From Zerene cesonia (taxonomy: Eukaryota; Arthropoda; Insecta; Lepidoptera; Pieridae): a stretch of 64,000 bases of DNA. Location of the stretch: assembly GCF_012273895.1 (NCBI RefSeq), contig NC_052106.1, positions 1,054,001 through 1,118,000 of the forward strand, written 5' to 3'. Position numbers and translations under genes: made by a program. A model generated the notes under the pieces. It ran no database searches, was not told where the DNA came from, and saw nothing but the letters and a program-made list of their open reading frames with translations. Shown here piece after piece: positions 25,369 to 39,900 of this stretch (the first letter of the stretch is position 1; every line of letters starts with the position of its first letter).

Positions 25369-26345
25369 ATGCGTTGGAGTGAAAATGCTACTTTGGATTT
25401 TGTTAAAATATACCTTAAACACGAATTTCTTTGGAACAACAACCACCCAGATTATAAACTGAGACATAGAAGGGATAAAGCATATCGGGATATTTCGTCA
25501 GAATTTAAATCATGCACCAATTTATCTCTCACAGTCCCCGAGGTTAAGATGAAAATTAAGAATTTAAGATCAACATACATGCAAGAAGTATACAAAGTAT
25601 TAAAAAAATCTAGTCCCGATTGGATGTACAGACCTTCACTAGTTTGGTTTGAGGATATGGATCGATGTCTAAAAAACACTTCTGTGCGGCGATATACATC
25701 TAGTGTAAGTAACCTTGTGTGTATTTCATTAATGAACATTCGTTTGGCTCACGCTGTAGTAAAGAAAGTCAACTATAAGTAATCGGGATATGGTAACTGT
25801 CATTTTTGTTTTTTATTTAGTGACAACTAAAATTACAATAGATTTATAATAATTATAAAACATTAATATCAACAAAATTTAGGCTTGTTATTATTCAATA
25901 TGAAATCTTACTCTTATTTAATGTATTATTAATATGTAATCATCCTGATTTACAGATACCAGAAGCCCCAGAAGTAGATTCATCTTGCCAAATCTGGGTA
26001 AACCAAATTGAGACGAGTTTGAAGGAAGAGGTTGATCCAGATCCTCTTATACCACACTCTGATGAAAACTGTGACTCACCAAAACCAGCCAATTCAAATG
26101 AAATCAAAGATGAGTCAGAATCATCAACGCCTTGTAAGAAATTAAAAAAGAAAAAGTTTAAACATAAATCATACAATTCAGAATCTCATGCAATAACAGA
26201 TAAGGAAGATGAGTTTGATATATTTGGGAAATATATAGCCTCTCAACTCAGAAGTATGCACTTGCAGAAAGCTCTAAGACTGCAGTTGGAGATACATGGG
26301 CTGGTAAATGAAGCGAGAGTGTCGGAGATTAATGACAATTGTTAG
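25369..26345 (+). CDS. MADF-BESS domain protein, probable transcription factor
   Basis: Two exons, 25369-25704 and 25956-26345, join in phase 0 and give 241 residues. Residues about 6-95 form a MADF (Myb/SANT-like, Adf-1 type) DNA-binding domain: FVKIYLKHEFLWNNNHPDY at the start, then RRDKAYRDIS, VKMKIKNLRSTYMQE and a C-terminal WMYRPSLVWFEDMDRCL. A Lys-rich basic cluster (KKLKKKKFKHKS) follows an acidic, Ser-rich linker and could serve nuclear import. Near the C-terminus DEFDIFGKYIASQLRSMH is a BESS motif, which mediates protein contacts in this family. The first in-frame ATG is at 25369. An AATAAA lies at 26362. The upstream 200 bases contain several TGACA/TGTCA words. Family members are numerous in insects and no orthologue can be assigned. 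Confidence 0.88.
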
Positions 26346-26361
26346 TTTTCTCAAGCTCATT

Positions 26362-26367
26362 AATAAA
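26362..26367 (+). promoter_or_regulatory. Candidate polyadenylation signal of the MADF-BESS gene
   Basis: AATAAA lies 17 bases after the stop codon. Confidence 0.45.
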
Positions 26368-27079
26368 AATGTTTAGGAAGCAGACAAAAATAAGATACCA
26401 TTAGCGTTACTGTGAATTCTTGAAGTAGTACTCATCCCACACACGACACTGGTATGAAGACAGAAAAAAGACAAGTATACAGGGCATCAAGTTCTATCAC
26501 TTACCCAAACTACAATAAAAATTGCTTTAAGATAGCACAGTAACCTCTAGAACCTTTGGAAAGGAACATAGTGCAGATTTATTTTTATACTATGCCTTTT
26601 TTCTACAAAAGCACACATTCTTTGACCTGCTGACATGAATGCAGAATTTCAATAATATTTGTTGGTCTCCCATTGGTTGAATGTTAACCTCTTTGTTAAA
26701 AAAAGCATTTTTGGATGTATCATTATATGTTATATAAAAAGCAATATAATAGCCAAATTATTTAATGAACTAGTATTGTTAAAATAATTTATTAATCTAG
26801 AAATATTCACTATAATTTAAGTATACATGTAATTATTATAGCATTTTTAAGTTGTAGTTAAGTTTTACTTTTGTAAATTGTTGTGAATATAAATCATATT
26901 GAATATAATTTATCTTCAAAGTATTGTATGTGATTTGTTTACTATAATTTTTTATATAGGTATGGTTAATACCTAAAATACTTATAAAACAAAAAATTAT
27001 TTCCATCATTGGGAGATAGTGTTTTAGTGTTCATTTTAGATTTATAGATCCACTAGATGGACTATCTAACACTGCAAGA

Positions 27080-27168
27080 ATTGTTCAAATCGGACCAGAT
27101 GTTCCTGAGATTAGTGCGTTCAAAGAAACAAACTCTTCAGCTTTATAATATTAGCATAAATCTTTATA
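27080..27168 (+). repeat. Dispersed repeat fragment, AAACTCTTCAGCTTTATAAT family
   Basis: Shares CCTGAGATTAG, GCGTTCAAA and AAACTCTTCA with 50324-50492. Probably the 3' end of a retroelement. Only the right part is preserved here. Confidence 0.5.
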
Positions 27169-30100
27169 AATAGCAACGTAAATTTTATTATCAAAAAATC
27201 ATTAGATTTCGCTTATTATATAATAATTAAGAGCTTACTAACTTAATTATAAAAACTGATTAAAGTTACCCACTTATATTATAAATGCGAAAATAAGTCT
27301 CTTCACACTTACACTGCTGAACCCATTTGGATGAAATTTGAGAAGAGAGGATAGCGGGAACCATGCGGATTTTCCAAGGTTAATAAATTAGTTTAAAAAA
27401 TAGTATATAAATTTATTATGATATTTCCTGTGTTTGATTCTACGGGAGTATTATACAATTAGAAATTTAAGATTTCAAACGTCGTCTTACATAATATAAT
27501 AAACAAACCACGGTTAAAATCGGTTAAAAAATCATTAATTTCTAAGAGTAATTTTTAAATATTTCTGCTGCAATCTGTCGCCATCTTTGGGCAGTAGGCG
27601 AATATATTTAAGTATATCCTCTTTATTAAAACAGTATCTTTACTGTTTAGTGTGACTAAAGGGTAGAATAAAACAAAATGCAGGTCTGATTTTTTATTGC
27701 TGTTACAGCATCCGTTTATAATACAAACAAACATTACCGCTTATGTTTCACTAGTGAAGATTCAAATCAATCACTTGCACAATTTTTTTTCCCTTTTCGC
27801 GCTCAGGTCATTTTTATTGTTCATGAAAAAATATATCCGTGTCTATGCTGCTGACGTCTATGATTCACGTTCGAAATCTTAACAAAATAAACTTAAACCT
27901 ATTTAAGTACTTAAACACAAACCAATCCGATGTTTAAAAAAAATATATATATCAACAACGGAAGATCAACTTGGTACTGGAGGGCAGTGCGCGTTTGATG
28001 TTTAAAAAAAACTTCTAAACCTAGCATATAAAAAGGCCAATTCACACTCTCCGACTTACGATATTTGTGACCGACACGAGATGTCGTGAGGTGTAAATTG
28101 GCGGTAGTCAAGACTAGATCGGAGAACAAAAGCGTCACTATATCGTATGTTATACGTGTTATTTCAAATTTTCCATCGAATGTGCGTTATTTCAACTGTT
28201 AGTTGCTCGATAGTCATAGCTTGTAAAATTAAACATTAAATTACTGTTTTGAGAGAAAACTTAAATAAACAATATTTTCGTGGTTATTAGAACATTACAA
28301 TTATTATAATAACTATAACACAATGGAGTTATTTTTTTAAATAGTTAGTAAATGCGAAAAAAATGGAAGAAATTATGGAAGCGTAATCTCAAAGTAGGCG
28401 GTACTTAAGCGAATCTCTATCATATTAATCTCACATATTAAAAACATAGAAAATACTATAAGAATAAAGAAATACCTTAAATAGCAAAGGAATAGGATGA
28501 AAGTAAGTTGTTTTTCACATATTATTCACAAATAGAAAAGTGATAGAAAGAAAGATCTGTATGAGATACGCCTGTATGTACTACGCCTTAAAACAAGCAG
28601 GGCCACACTAACATGCAATATCTATTAAAAATTATCTTATAAATTAATTTGCACATTTAGGATTTAGAATTAAAGCTCAATTCAGTACTTTGGAAAATAA
28701 ACCTACGATCATGACCCCCCACTTCAAAGAGAAAACATAATTTCCCTATAAATTAAATGCTACAGGTATTGCATGTTAGTTAAAAACTGCCACTTATTTT
28801 TCAAACATATGATTTGTACTTAAACAATTGAAACTGTAACATGGAATCAACAAAAATAAGTCTGATATTTCAAAATTCGAATCATTTTTATCAAATAATT
28901 TTAATGAATTGTGTGCCTTCGTATAGCAATATGTATAATTGCAAGTGGAAACGTGTATGAAATATGTTCCTTCCTTTGACTAAAAGAAATTTCGCCTCAG
29001 ATTTGATTGAAATCAGTTTAGTTAGGCCTTATCCACAATTTTTTTTTCATAACCATCGGTATTTGGTCTGGCAACAAAGGCATAACTTCCACTGACAGAT
29101 GTCAAAACTAAAAACGTCACTGTCATGGTTCCTCCGTTTATATCTACAATATTATCAGCGTAGCGTCCCAACAGAGCATCATCGTAATAAAATTTAAAAC
29201 AACGAATGTAAAATTTTCTAAGTACACCCGCGAGTCCATTGAAACATTTCGATCCAGTATAAAACGGCTGTCTCGCTCGCACTTGACATGTTCCTCATAA
29301 TATATCACCGTCAATCATAAGCCGCATAACTTAAAACGAAACATCACAATGTACAAGCGGAATAATTGCTTACACATTTACAAAAGTAGTATCAAAAAGT
29401 TATATTCTCATTATTCATTGAAGCTCTTAAATTTGTAAGGACATTTTTAATCACTAGTACACTAACGTTAAAACGAAGGAAACAATTGAAACGCCATCAT
29501 GGCTAGAGATAAAAAAAGTTTATCTCTAAAGAGTATTTATTTGTCTTGGGACAACAAACAATTTTGTACTTCGAATGACTTATCTACTAACAACGCCCGA
29601 GTGACGCTACGCCGTAACAAAAAAAAAGTAAGAAATTAGAACTAGAAAAAACACGAATCAGATCATTTTGTACAATTTATCACATGAATTTAAATAAAGA
29701 ACACAGCAGCGAGCGAATGGAAGGACTGAACGAACGGTAAAATTATTCGTTCAAATATCTCCACAAAAAAATACTATGACTAGCGCACTTTAATACGTAT
29801 TCGTACCTAACTTATTCCGAGGGAATTATTGTATTATGCGTACAAAGGATATCGGACGAATAATCTTATCATCAATGAAAAAATAAACGCTCTTTAACAC
29901 GGTTACGTTGCCGCACCGATGCCTGTACGGGGGTCCAAGTGGGATATTATAGATAAACAAATATTGAGATCAGTGAATCGCCCATACAGATATCAGTGGG
30001 GCGCTTCGGAGGCGGTCCAAGCTCGGTCTTTACTTTGGGGCTGACATTGGAGCGGAGGCAGATTTGCTGGATATATTCGGAACTTCAACAAATGTTCAAT

Positions 30101-30915
30101 TCAAAAATTGTTTTAGTCAACCTTACACAACTTTAATCAATTAAAAGAAACATGTGTCTCAGGACGACTGAAGTGATAATTTAAATCATGTGTATAAGAG
30201 AAAAGATAAGTTAACAGACTGGTGCCGTAACGCGTTACGTAGCAAACCTGCTACTATAAGTAATACTTCAGAAAAAATTACAATTACGTATTCCAATTTG
30301 GTCTCAAGAAAGACTTTAAATGCTTGTTTTAAATAGTAACTGCATCTATAATCTCATAAATAATACTGATAGAATTGGATTATCATTTTTTTAAATGCAA
30401 CATATAAAAGAACAAATGTTAAAGATATCCACATCTAAAATAATGACTTTTGATTATTCCTGAAAAAAATGTATTAAAATTACTCAACCTGCCAGTGAAA
30501 CAAGCGTCCGCTCCAACATCCACTAATTCTGAGTCATTAAAGAATACAACCGTAAACGGCGCGATATTGTCACATTGAAATACATTGAAGGAGCAATGTG
30601 ACAGTTGTATATCATGAAATTTCCCATATGATTGACGGTCACTTCAACTATGGTACAACACAAAGTTCTATAGCACGGCTGAACACTGTATTTAAACCAA
30701 GCAATTTCGGTACACCATTCACGATTCCATTATTTATCGACACGTTTCACTATTGCAATTCATTTTCACTTAGGAGACAGAGGGTGTAACGTCCCATTGT
30801 TTCAAGAAGACACTTTCCACTTCTTCCAGGATGTTGTCTGTTCTAGTAGCATGGTAATGAACTGCAACGCCCCACAGTAGTGTAGAACTTCGTAGCACTA
30901 TAGTTCACGTCCTGT

Positions 30916-33900
30916 CTAGGCGTCCGAGCACAACTGTTTTGGCGTATACACGGACGCGTTGGGGTCGAGCGGCGAGCCGTCGCTTAGCCGTAGCTTGGAC
31001 ACCGTGCCGGACACTGGTGTCACGAACTCCGTGGGCATCACTGCTAGCATTTGAGCTTTCAGTTCCTCTATTTCCTTTTCTTGTCTCGATATTAGACCTG
31101 GAATTGTAAGCGATGAGTTATTTAATGTTTCAGTCGTTTTAACTAGATACTTTCACTACTTACTACGTATATAATATGAACGACGAAGCATTCAAATAGT
31201 GTCAACCAAAAATTATGATGTTTTTCTTCCACCTGTGACAATATTTTTTTTAGGTATGTTCATCAATAAGTTGTACATAATATACAGGATGTCCTAGATG
31301 TTGTGTACTATGATCAATAAAACCTGAAGATTTCCATACTGTTAATATGGAAAAAATACTTTAAAGGCGACTTAAATTAATATTATGACAAAAATAATAA
31401 TTTAATTTATTCTTAAGCTGCATTGCGATTACCTTCTTGTATGTGCATGTGCCGCTTGGCGTCACCTAGCGCGGAGAGCAGGTCGAGCTTGACGCGCGTC
31501 TCCGCGGAGAGCGACCGCTCGAGGTGCGCGGCGCGCTCCTGCAGCGCCTGCCACGCGTGCGCCTGCGCCGCCGCCGCCGCCGCCGCGCCCGCCGCGCCCG
31601 CCGCCTCCGCCTCCTCCTGCCGCGCCTCCAGCGAGCGCACCTGTGTGCGTCGCCACCAATCGTGACTTATTGCAACTCCATATATACACGCGCGAACGCA
31701 CACGCAATATCGTACGCTCATGAACACTCACACAACACACTCGTACATTGATTAAGACTACTTCATACTCCACACTTAATCCTTATTCTTAAATTGTTAT
31801 TTATTTATATTTTTTTTCTGGAAGTAATATCAAGTTAAAGTTGCATATGCGCATGCGCACCTGATCGGCGGCGTGCGCGAGGTCGCGCTGCAGGCGCTCG
31901 GCGCGGTCGCGCGCGCGCTGCAGCTCACGGCGCAGCGCCGCAGCTTCGGCCTCCTGAGCGCTCAGCCGCGACCGGCACCACGTGCTCTCGCACTCGCCGC
32001 TGCGACACATATACACAATTTATCACTATAGATCACTAAAGTTGGACAACATTTGGTGATATCTTAGCCTAATTAGCACATCGAAAACGCGTCGTCGTCA
32101 AGGTATCGTGACCATAATTCACAATCAAAAACTTCTCTAGGAAAACAGTAATCCTTAAAACCTTCTAAGTGATAAGGCCGCCCAACTATATTAATGGGCA
32201 GTGAGCTTATATTTTCTTTTTATAATAATAATATTACTTATTTTAATTTAATATTATTATTATTTAATTTAATTATAGGACTCGTTTGTTTTGAAGCCAC
32301 ATTCTTTTTAAGTTTTCTTCCTTGTACAATCTTGTCGAAGAGATATATGCTCTGTTTTTCTGTATTTATTTGTCTTTTGTTGTTCTAATATATTCTTCTG
32401 TATCCTTGAAATAAACATTTTTTCTTTGTCTTTGTGGCATTAGTCTCTGGCTATCAATTGATTACATCGATTTGGCAGTTTTGTTAAAGTACATCATAAT
32501 GCCGTTTATACTAATATTCAACCGAACCTTTTTAGAATCAAAAATATACTTACTTAGAGTGTTTACACTGCGCCTGCGCACGCCGCTCCTCGCTGAGCCG
32601 CCGCTCCTGTGCTGCTCGTTCTGTACTCCGCCACGCTGACACTCTGCAATTAATACCTTCCTTTATTTCAACTGTTTGTTGTTGCATACAAGCATGCCAG
32701 TCAAGCGAAAATTAAAAAAATAGCGTTCCCAAACCTTACGGAGGTTCTGTAATGTTTAGGAACTCCAATTGGGAACTCCATTTTTTATTCTGTTTCTCTC
32801 TGTCCGCCTCTCTTCCTATCTGTATCTTCTTCATACCAAAACTAATGAATGAAATTTGGTACAAATATAATCTGAGATCCAGGAAATGACAGAAGTTTGT
32901 TTTAGGACGGAAATCACACAGAAACAGGGACTTCAGAGATAAAAAAAGCCCCGATTTTTGGACATCACAGTGACAAATCGATTGTTATATGATTTTTTTT
33001 TATGATTTATGAAATTAAATCTTACATTCTAGATTAGTGCAATAAAGAGGCCTCTTTTGTTTCAAAATCAACGCGTTCTATTCTTGCTACTAATATTGAT
33101 GTATCAAAAATCTGATGTGGCTTTAGCGTTTCAGGATTTTTATATAAACATGCCAGGGATCTATCGCTCGCTTAGCACGTGCTGTCGCTCGACTATGAAA
33201 CGGTCCTTCGAGCCGGCTACAAGCGAGCCACTAGCGCTACACAGCGGGTGCACTAACTTGTGCTGCAGCTGCGCGTGCGCGTGCTTGAGCTGCGCGTGGT
33301 CGGCGCGGCGCTGGCGCTCGGCGGCGGCGGCGGCGGCGAGCGCGCGGCGCGCCTCCGCCTCGCCGCTGCGCGCCGCCGACAGCTCCGCGCGCACGCGCTT
33401 CAGCTCCTCGCTGCACTCGCGCGCCAGCTTCTGGAAGTGGCACACCGGCGCGTTACTTTACATCTTTCGCATATTTTGTATTTCCTACACTTGTAATTTT
33501 GTAGATAAGCTTGAGCCTCGGATCTTGACCCACTTAAAACGTACAGTGATACAATGATCTCGCAAGTAATCTCGCCTCATTACCCCCAACTTTTTGATTC
33601 AAGTCCGTGTTCCTAACCACTAACCCATTGCTCCTTTCACGGCTCTACTTTAGCTAAATTACTTAAAAAAAAATTACTTTGCAATGCTGCATTGCATACA
33701 AATATCTCTAAAGTTGTTTTACCTCTTCACGTTCCCGCCTTTCCCTTTCCTTTTCTCTTTCTTTGTTCTCTCTCTCCCTTTCTCTTTCTCTTTCTTTCTC
33801 CCGTTCCTTTTCCTTTTCTCTTTCTCGTTCTCTGTTTTCCTTTTCTCTCTCTTTATTTTCTTTCTCTTTTTCTTTATTACTACTACTATCTCTATTACTC

Positions 33901-36900
33901 TTTTGACATTCTTTTGTATTAATTTCTAATTCTTTTTCTTTAACTATATGTTCTTTTGCTGAAATCAAAAAGATTGATTAAATGCAATGTCGTGACATAA
34001 AATAGGCTAAGAAATGCTCTAGGCGTGTTTTTCTTTACAAAATGAAGCTTTGAAACTCAATCATATAAACATAATTTACTAATAAAAAAAAAATGGATTT
34101 AACCGTTACAGAAAAATACGGATTTTATTTTCAAAAAGTATAAATTTATAATAAAAGATATCTCTTATAAACATGTTTACAGTTAAAACAAGTATAAAGT
34201 AGAAATAGATACTTACACTGCTCTGTGCTCTTATGACTATCAACACTCTCCTTATCCTTATCTCTATTTTTATTTTTTCTCCTTTCTTCTCTTACTGTAC
34301 TAGCCTCTTTCTTTTCACATTTTGTTTTTGTACTACCTGCAAGAACATAAAAATAACATTATGTTAATGTGAACACACCAAATATTGAACCGACAAATCG
34401 ATTTTATTGTCCGATTGAATATGAAGTCAAATGAAGATCCAATTCGACTACACGATTTGCAGATTTTAAAACTTTTTAATGCAAACAGCTATGCATACTG
34501 TAATTTTTATTTATGTATATATAAGATTACTGATGCTGATTAACCTAGTGTGTTAAGACTAGTTGGTCTACCTTTAGTATCATGTCTCTCCTCGTCCGGC
34601 GCGCCCGCACCGCGCGCGCAGCCGTTCGTGTGCGCGTGCGCGTGCAGCGGCGTCGGCGTGTGCGCCGCGTGCGCGTGCGTGTGCGCGCTGCCGTTCTGCG
34701 CCGCCTTCTCACGATCCCTGCTCGCGAGGTGCTTTTCTAACTTGTCTAGCTGCTGGTGCGTAATAAGGGTGTTAATTAGTGCGTATTACAATTATTTAAA
34801 TCACTGAATTTTCCACTTTAATAATTTTAAGGTATACAACAAGAATTTAATAATTTATCAACTAAATGCATATATTTTATCATTTGATTTAGCTTAAAGT
34901 CCCATGTCTCCTTGTGTGTTATGGGCCAGATACATTATAATCTGTTTTACTGATTGATTTTACGTACGAACAAGTGGGTGATCAGCCTTTTGTGTCCTGC
35001 GAGACCGATATATTTTTCTTACGCGTTCCCACCAGGAATCAAGCTCAGGAAGAGTGGTATAAAAACAAACTTTTTTATAGATTGTTAATAGATCAGTCTT
35101 GAAAACAATGTTTAAATAAACTTTATAAAAAACAAATAATATTTTTTATTTTGTACACATTTTTTCTAAAAATTCGTATATGAAGTAAGCCGACCCGACG
35201 ATTTTCGTACGCTTAATCTTTGTTTCCATAAATATCTGAGTTCCCAACATATATAACATTAAATAGGTATTAATCACTCGAATCCCCATCATTGCCAATT
35301 ACCCCGTAAACCCCCCACCCTCTCCCACTAGCCACGCACCTTAACATGTAGCTGCGCGTGCTCGTGCCAGCCGTTGTGGTCTCGACAGCGGCGACGCACC
35401 GAGCCGTTGAGCCGCGCCTCGCCCATAGCGAACTCACCGCCCGCCCCCGCGGTGCCACCCCCACCTCCCGCGACACCCACCCCCGCGTTCCCACCGTTGG
35501 GCACGCGCTCTTCTTTGCTACCTTGCTGATTCTGTATATCAACATTTTTAGTATTACTACTTGGCGATTCTCTTAAGCCCCCTAATCATGGTAAACATAG
35601 TTTAGCAACAAAGTTGAATCAACATGTTGCACAGTTGAAGCAATACGGCGTTCACTTGCATAATTATTGACGCACGTTTAAGACTGGCTAGGCTTGCTAG
35701 CTGATAGCTCTATTGGATTACTGCTGATGAATCGTTGGTCAGCTAAGTTTACCACGAATACGAGACATTACTAGATGATACACATGACAGCTTACACTCA
35801 CGCAATACGCTGTTCCTTATCCCCCCCCCCCCTTAGTACCCAATGTAGGTTAATAAAAATAGGAAAATTTTCAAATTCCGTTCAAATTTTCACTTCATAA
35901 CATGCTGGCTAAAGTACGTAAGTTCTCATCAAAGAAACCGAATATGATCTAGTTTTTCTTGGAAAACATAATCATTTTTTTTTATTATGAAATGACGCAT
36001 ACAAGTTCGCCAACTTAAAATAATTACATATTTAGAATTTTTTTTTATTCAATAATCACTTTTTGCCTAGAAAATAAATTCTTCAACCAGAAATGAAATG
36101 ACTCACTTGTTCAAGAGCGCTTTCCGGAAGCGCATCCCTCAACAACTGGAAGTAGAATTCATTTTCAGCGCGCACTTGCCGCTGCCGCCTCTGCCGCAAC
36201 CGCTGACTGACGTACGACTATTCAACGAATATCAACTTTATTATTATAGCAATAAAATCCATTTTTCTATTTCGGCGTGCAAAACTTATTCAAACCAATA
36301 TCATCACTATTACTAGCAATAATAGTATCTCATTTCGTGCGCCGTCACCTCTAGCTTAGCATAAGGTATGTTTTCATACTAACCGACGGGTTGCGGATTT
36401 GATTCCCGCCCAAACGGACAAACCTAAATTTTGCCACAATGAGATTTTCGTTAGGAGGTGGGTTTGATAGCATCGTCCAGCTTCTAAATACCTGAGTGCG
36501 GGAAAATATTTGAGTATAACATTTTCAACTTGTCTATGTGATTATATGATATTTAAAGTGCAATTGTAACTCAATGCGACTATCTACGAATATTCAATTT
36601 CAGTACAGAGTGCATGCGATGCATGCAGTGAGAGGTTTTCTCGGACTACATTATCTGTCTCGAAGGACCACTCTGTCTGCCATCATTAAAAATTCATCCA
36701 CAGGAGAAACACAAAACAAGTATAAATAATAATCAATGAGCATAAATTAAAATCGATGATCGTGTAATAAAAAACAAACAAATTGCCTGAAAAACTACTG
36801 TTTATAAATTCTAGCTGCAGTTATTTTTTCCTTATCTATTTATTTAAATATGAAAAAAGAACTTACATAGACAAAAGCAAAGCACAACCCAAGAAACGCT

Positions 36901-39900
36901 GTTACAAAAAAAAGCAAAAAAAAATATTTTTTTTTTGTTTTCATACGTTACCTTAACCCCAAAGCCGAACGTCATGGCGGGGTAGCCGATGCAGTGCGCG
37001 GCGAGCGGGCGCCACACGTCGGGCGGCGAGCCGCGCCCGCGCAGCGCACCCTCCGTGTATATGATCAGGCAGCATAATGCAACTGTGGGCACGCACACGC
37101 CGCGCTCGCCGACTGTCACACATAGTCTTTTTAAACTACCCTCGGAACTAAATGATAATACTCGACTGGTCAGATACAGCGTTTCTTAGAACTGGGACCT
37201 AATAAGACCTACGTAGGCTGACGAAAGGTCGGAAATATTTTACATGTTTAATCGATTTATTTATTACGCACTGATCAGCGCGTATTAAACTGATTCAATG
37301 TGTAGAACAGCTTAAGAGTTCAGTTCAGACAATAAACACTGCTCTTATTCCTATAGATATTGCCAGTAGAAAAAAAAATAGAAGCAAGTGTACACTTATC
37401 ATAACTATGTATGGTTTGATCGCCATTTATGTTACATTATACCTCAATACACAGTATGTATGATAAGTAATAATCTTACAACCACAATGACAAAGAACAT
37501 TAAGTCCGTATATAATGTGATTTTTTCTAGTAGATTAGTTGGTGTGGTTGGTAAGTATATTATCACTTCAATAATATGGAACTATGTAGGGATGATAACG
37601 CATCAGCTAGATGAAGCAAAGTATGTTATTTTGTAAGCAAAAATAATTTAATATTTATTTGTAGGAATGCAAGGCAAATGCAATACCAGGGACAGAACCT
37701 ACAATATATTTAAAGAAAAAAAAAATTATATAATATATTCATTCTAACCTATATTTCTGAATAACATGTAATTTAAATCATTGTATATCCCAAAATTATC
37801 CCTATTTTCAACTTGTACTTATAGATACTTAAATACATTATGAAACAAACCATTTATTAACTCTACAGATAAAATTTATACTATCCTTATCAGCTACAAC
37901 TGAACAAATGTCATATCCTACAGATAGAGAGCTTTCTAAGAATATTGTAAATGATTATTATAGGTATATATAAAACAATAAATCAATAGCCATATCAGAA
38001 TTGTAAATGCACAAAACTGCAGTAATTGCATCATTTCCATTTATAAGAGCATAATTATCATATGATATAAATTCTTCTATTTACTTACATTTTTTTCTTG
38101 AATTTGTATATTGACAAATTATATTAAATAGTAATATTATATTGGAAAATCAAATACTAGACTTAAACTTTACCTCTCTTTAGTAAATTATATTATTTTG
38201 TTAATACAAAACCATTAAGAGTGATTATCGAGATAATAGTCAATATTTATTTCATAAATAAAAAATTAAAATAATATACTCACATATATTCCACACATAT
38301 TGTACCCACACATAGGTACCGGCTAAAAAATATATATATTGCAATGGTATCACAAAAAAAAATATCATGTCAGACGTCAGTGCCATGCATAAAAATATTA
38401 TTGTAAATGCCTGAAACAAATAATAATTATTCATTTACGGTGTCTAAAGGTAAATAGTTATTAATTCACACAGAAATAATTATTCATTTATGGTGTCTAA
38501 AGGTAAATAGTTATTAATTCACACAGAAAGAAAACTGGTGGCCCTTGATGTGTCTCAGATATCTGATTGCCTATCCTGATAATAGGAAGCCAAGGGTGTG
38601 TTTATTTGTTTGAACATGCTAATCTCAGGCATATTTATGGAGGTAAATTAAAGGCCATATAATGCTACATATAGATATAGGAAAAATTGTGGGCCAGTTA
38701 ATTAAAAATATAATTGAACTAGCTTATATCTAAGCAAACTTGATGAGAACTTGATTTTGATGAAAAGTTTTATGTTTTTTAAAGAATTACATTATTGCCA
38801 ACATAGAATATTGAAATAGTATATGTGTGACTCATTTTAAAAAGAGGATAAGTACTAATGTAAATACAATTTATCATAATTAAAACAAATATCATCAATT
38901 CACTTATATAGTTTTTATCCTGTGTATGAATGCACAAGTTTAATGGATGTTGTTATACATATAATCGTTCTTTTTAAAACACTATTAAAAAACCCCATCA
39001 TCTTTTATTGCATAAGCATACAGACACATACCAACAGCAAAAGCCACTTTGTTTTATAGTATGTAATTTTATACACAAAAATTAATGTTGACATAAGGTA
39101 TGTTTTAGTTCGACAAACATAATATAAATAATAAAAAATATACTCACAAGACCCTGGAACTTGAAAGAGTCATACAATGCTCTGAGCAATATCCAGAATG
39201 GGTACAGAAACTCAAATCTGAACTCCAACATGTAATCAGCTACTACAATTATTGCCCAAGACATTATGAATTTTACATAGGTAATTGAACTGAAAATAAA
39301 TTTTTATATCATTATTCAGAGCCATGGGTGAATATAAAGACCATTTATAATTTAGATTAGTTAAAGTTCAGAATATTTCGAAAAAGTTGTTTAACGAACT
39401 TTTGACATTAAATAAATTTATTATTTAAATAAATTATTCAAAAGTTCCATATAAAAGAAGCTCTTTTAAACATATGTTGGACATTAACATCTGTTATCAT
39501 TTGTTAATTTAGTAAATTCTTTGCTGCAAGATGAATTACCAACGTCAGTTTTATGCAAAACAATTAATGTAAACATTAATGGTTTTAAAGCGATTCATAA
39601 ATATAGAGGAATATATACGTCGTTCAGTAGAAAGTGCATGTGAATCAGCAGCATAATTCACACGTATTGTTTCAAGCATGTCTTTTTTTTATTTTTTGTC
39701 ATCACACAAGAATTATTATCGCTGCGAGCACCAGATGGTTTCACCAACCCACACATTTTCATACCCCCTGCATTTTAGGAAGCTTTTATCAAAGAATTCT
39801 TTAATTAATTAGCACAAGTTGCTACTTGTTGGATCCTGCATCATTTCATAAACCTGAAGAACCTTTAACACTCACTTTCCATACATTCCTTCGGGTATTT

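Larger units (their letters stand above)
26346..30915. other. Region with no recognised gene; may include the macoilin 3' UTR
   Basis: Starts with the 3' end of the MADF-BESS gene (AATAAA at 26362). It holds a repeat fragment near 27080-27168 and otherwise AT-rich sequence. Open frames such as 29022-29282 (-) and 30598-30789 (+) have no splice partners or family features. Macoilin transcription runs leftward into this interval, but no cleavage site could be fixed. Confidence 0.5.

Noticed and set aside
29022..29282. 86-codon reverse frame downstream of macoilin
   Set aside because: No family motif and no splice partner. The position fits non-coding sequence or the 3' UTR of macoilin; kept only as part of the intergenic entry.
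31423..31773. Long Ala/Arg/Gly-rich frames on both strands over macoilin exon 13
   Set aside because: They are alternative frames of a very GC-rich exon with few stop codons. The macoilin frame has the conserved LSAETRVKLDLLSALGDAKR and correct splice phase.
33237..33557. Overlapping frames across macoilin exon 10, including an Arg-rich one
   Set aside because: Same cause: GC-rich DNA that lacks stops in several frames. Only the frame joining 33723 and 32643 in phase fits the coiled coil.
33684..33929. Phe/Leu-rich plus-strand frames resembling membrane proteins
   Set aside because: They are the complement of the Lys/Glu/Arg-coding purine tract of macoilin exon 9.
36340..36420. Possible tRNA gene with A- and B-box-like words
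   Set aside because: No cloverleaf acceptor stem can be closed and a SINE-like body follows, so it is a tRNA-derived SINE head.
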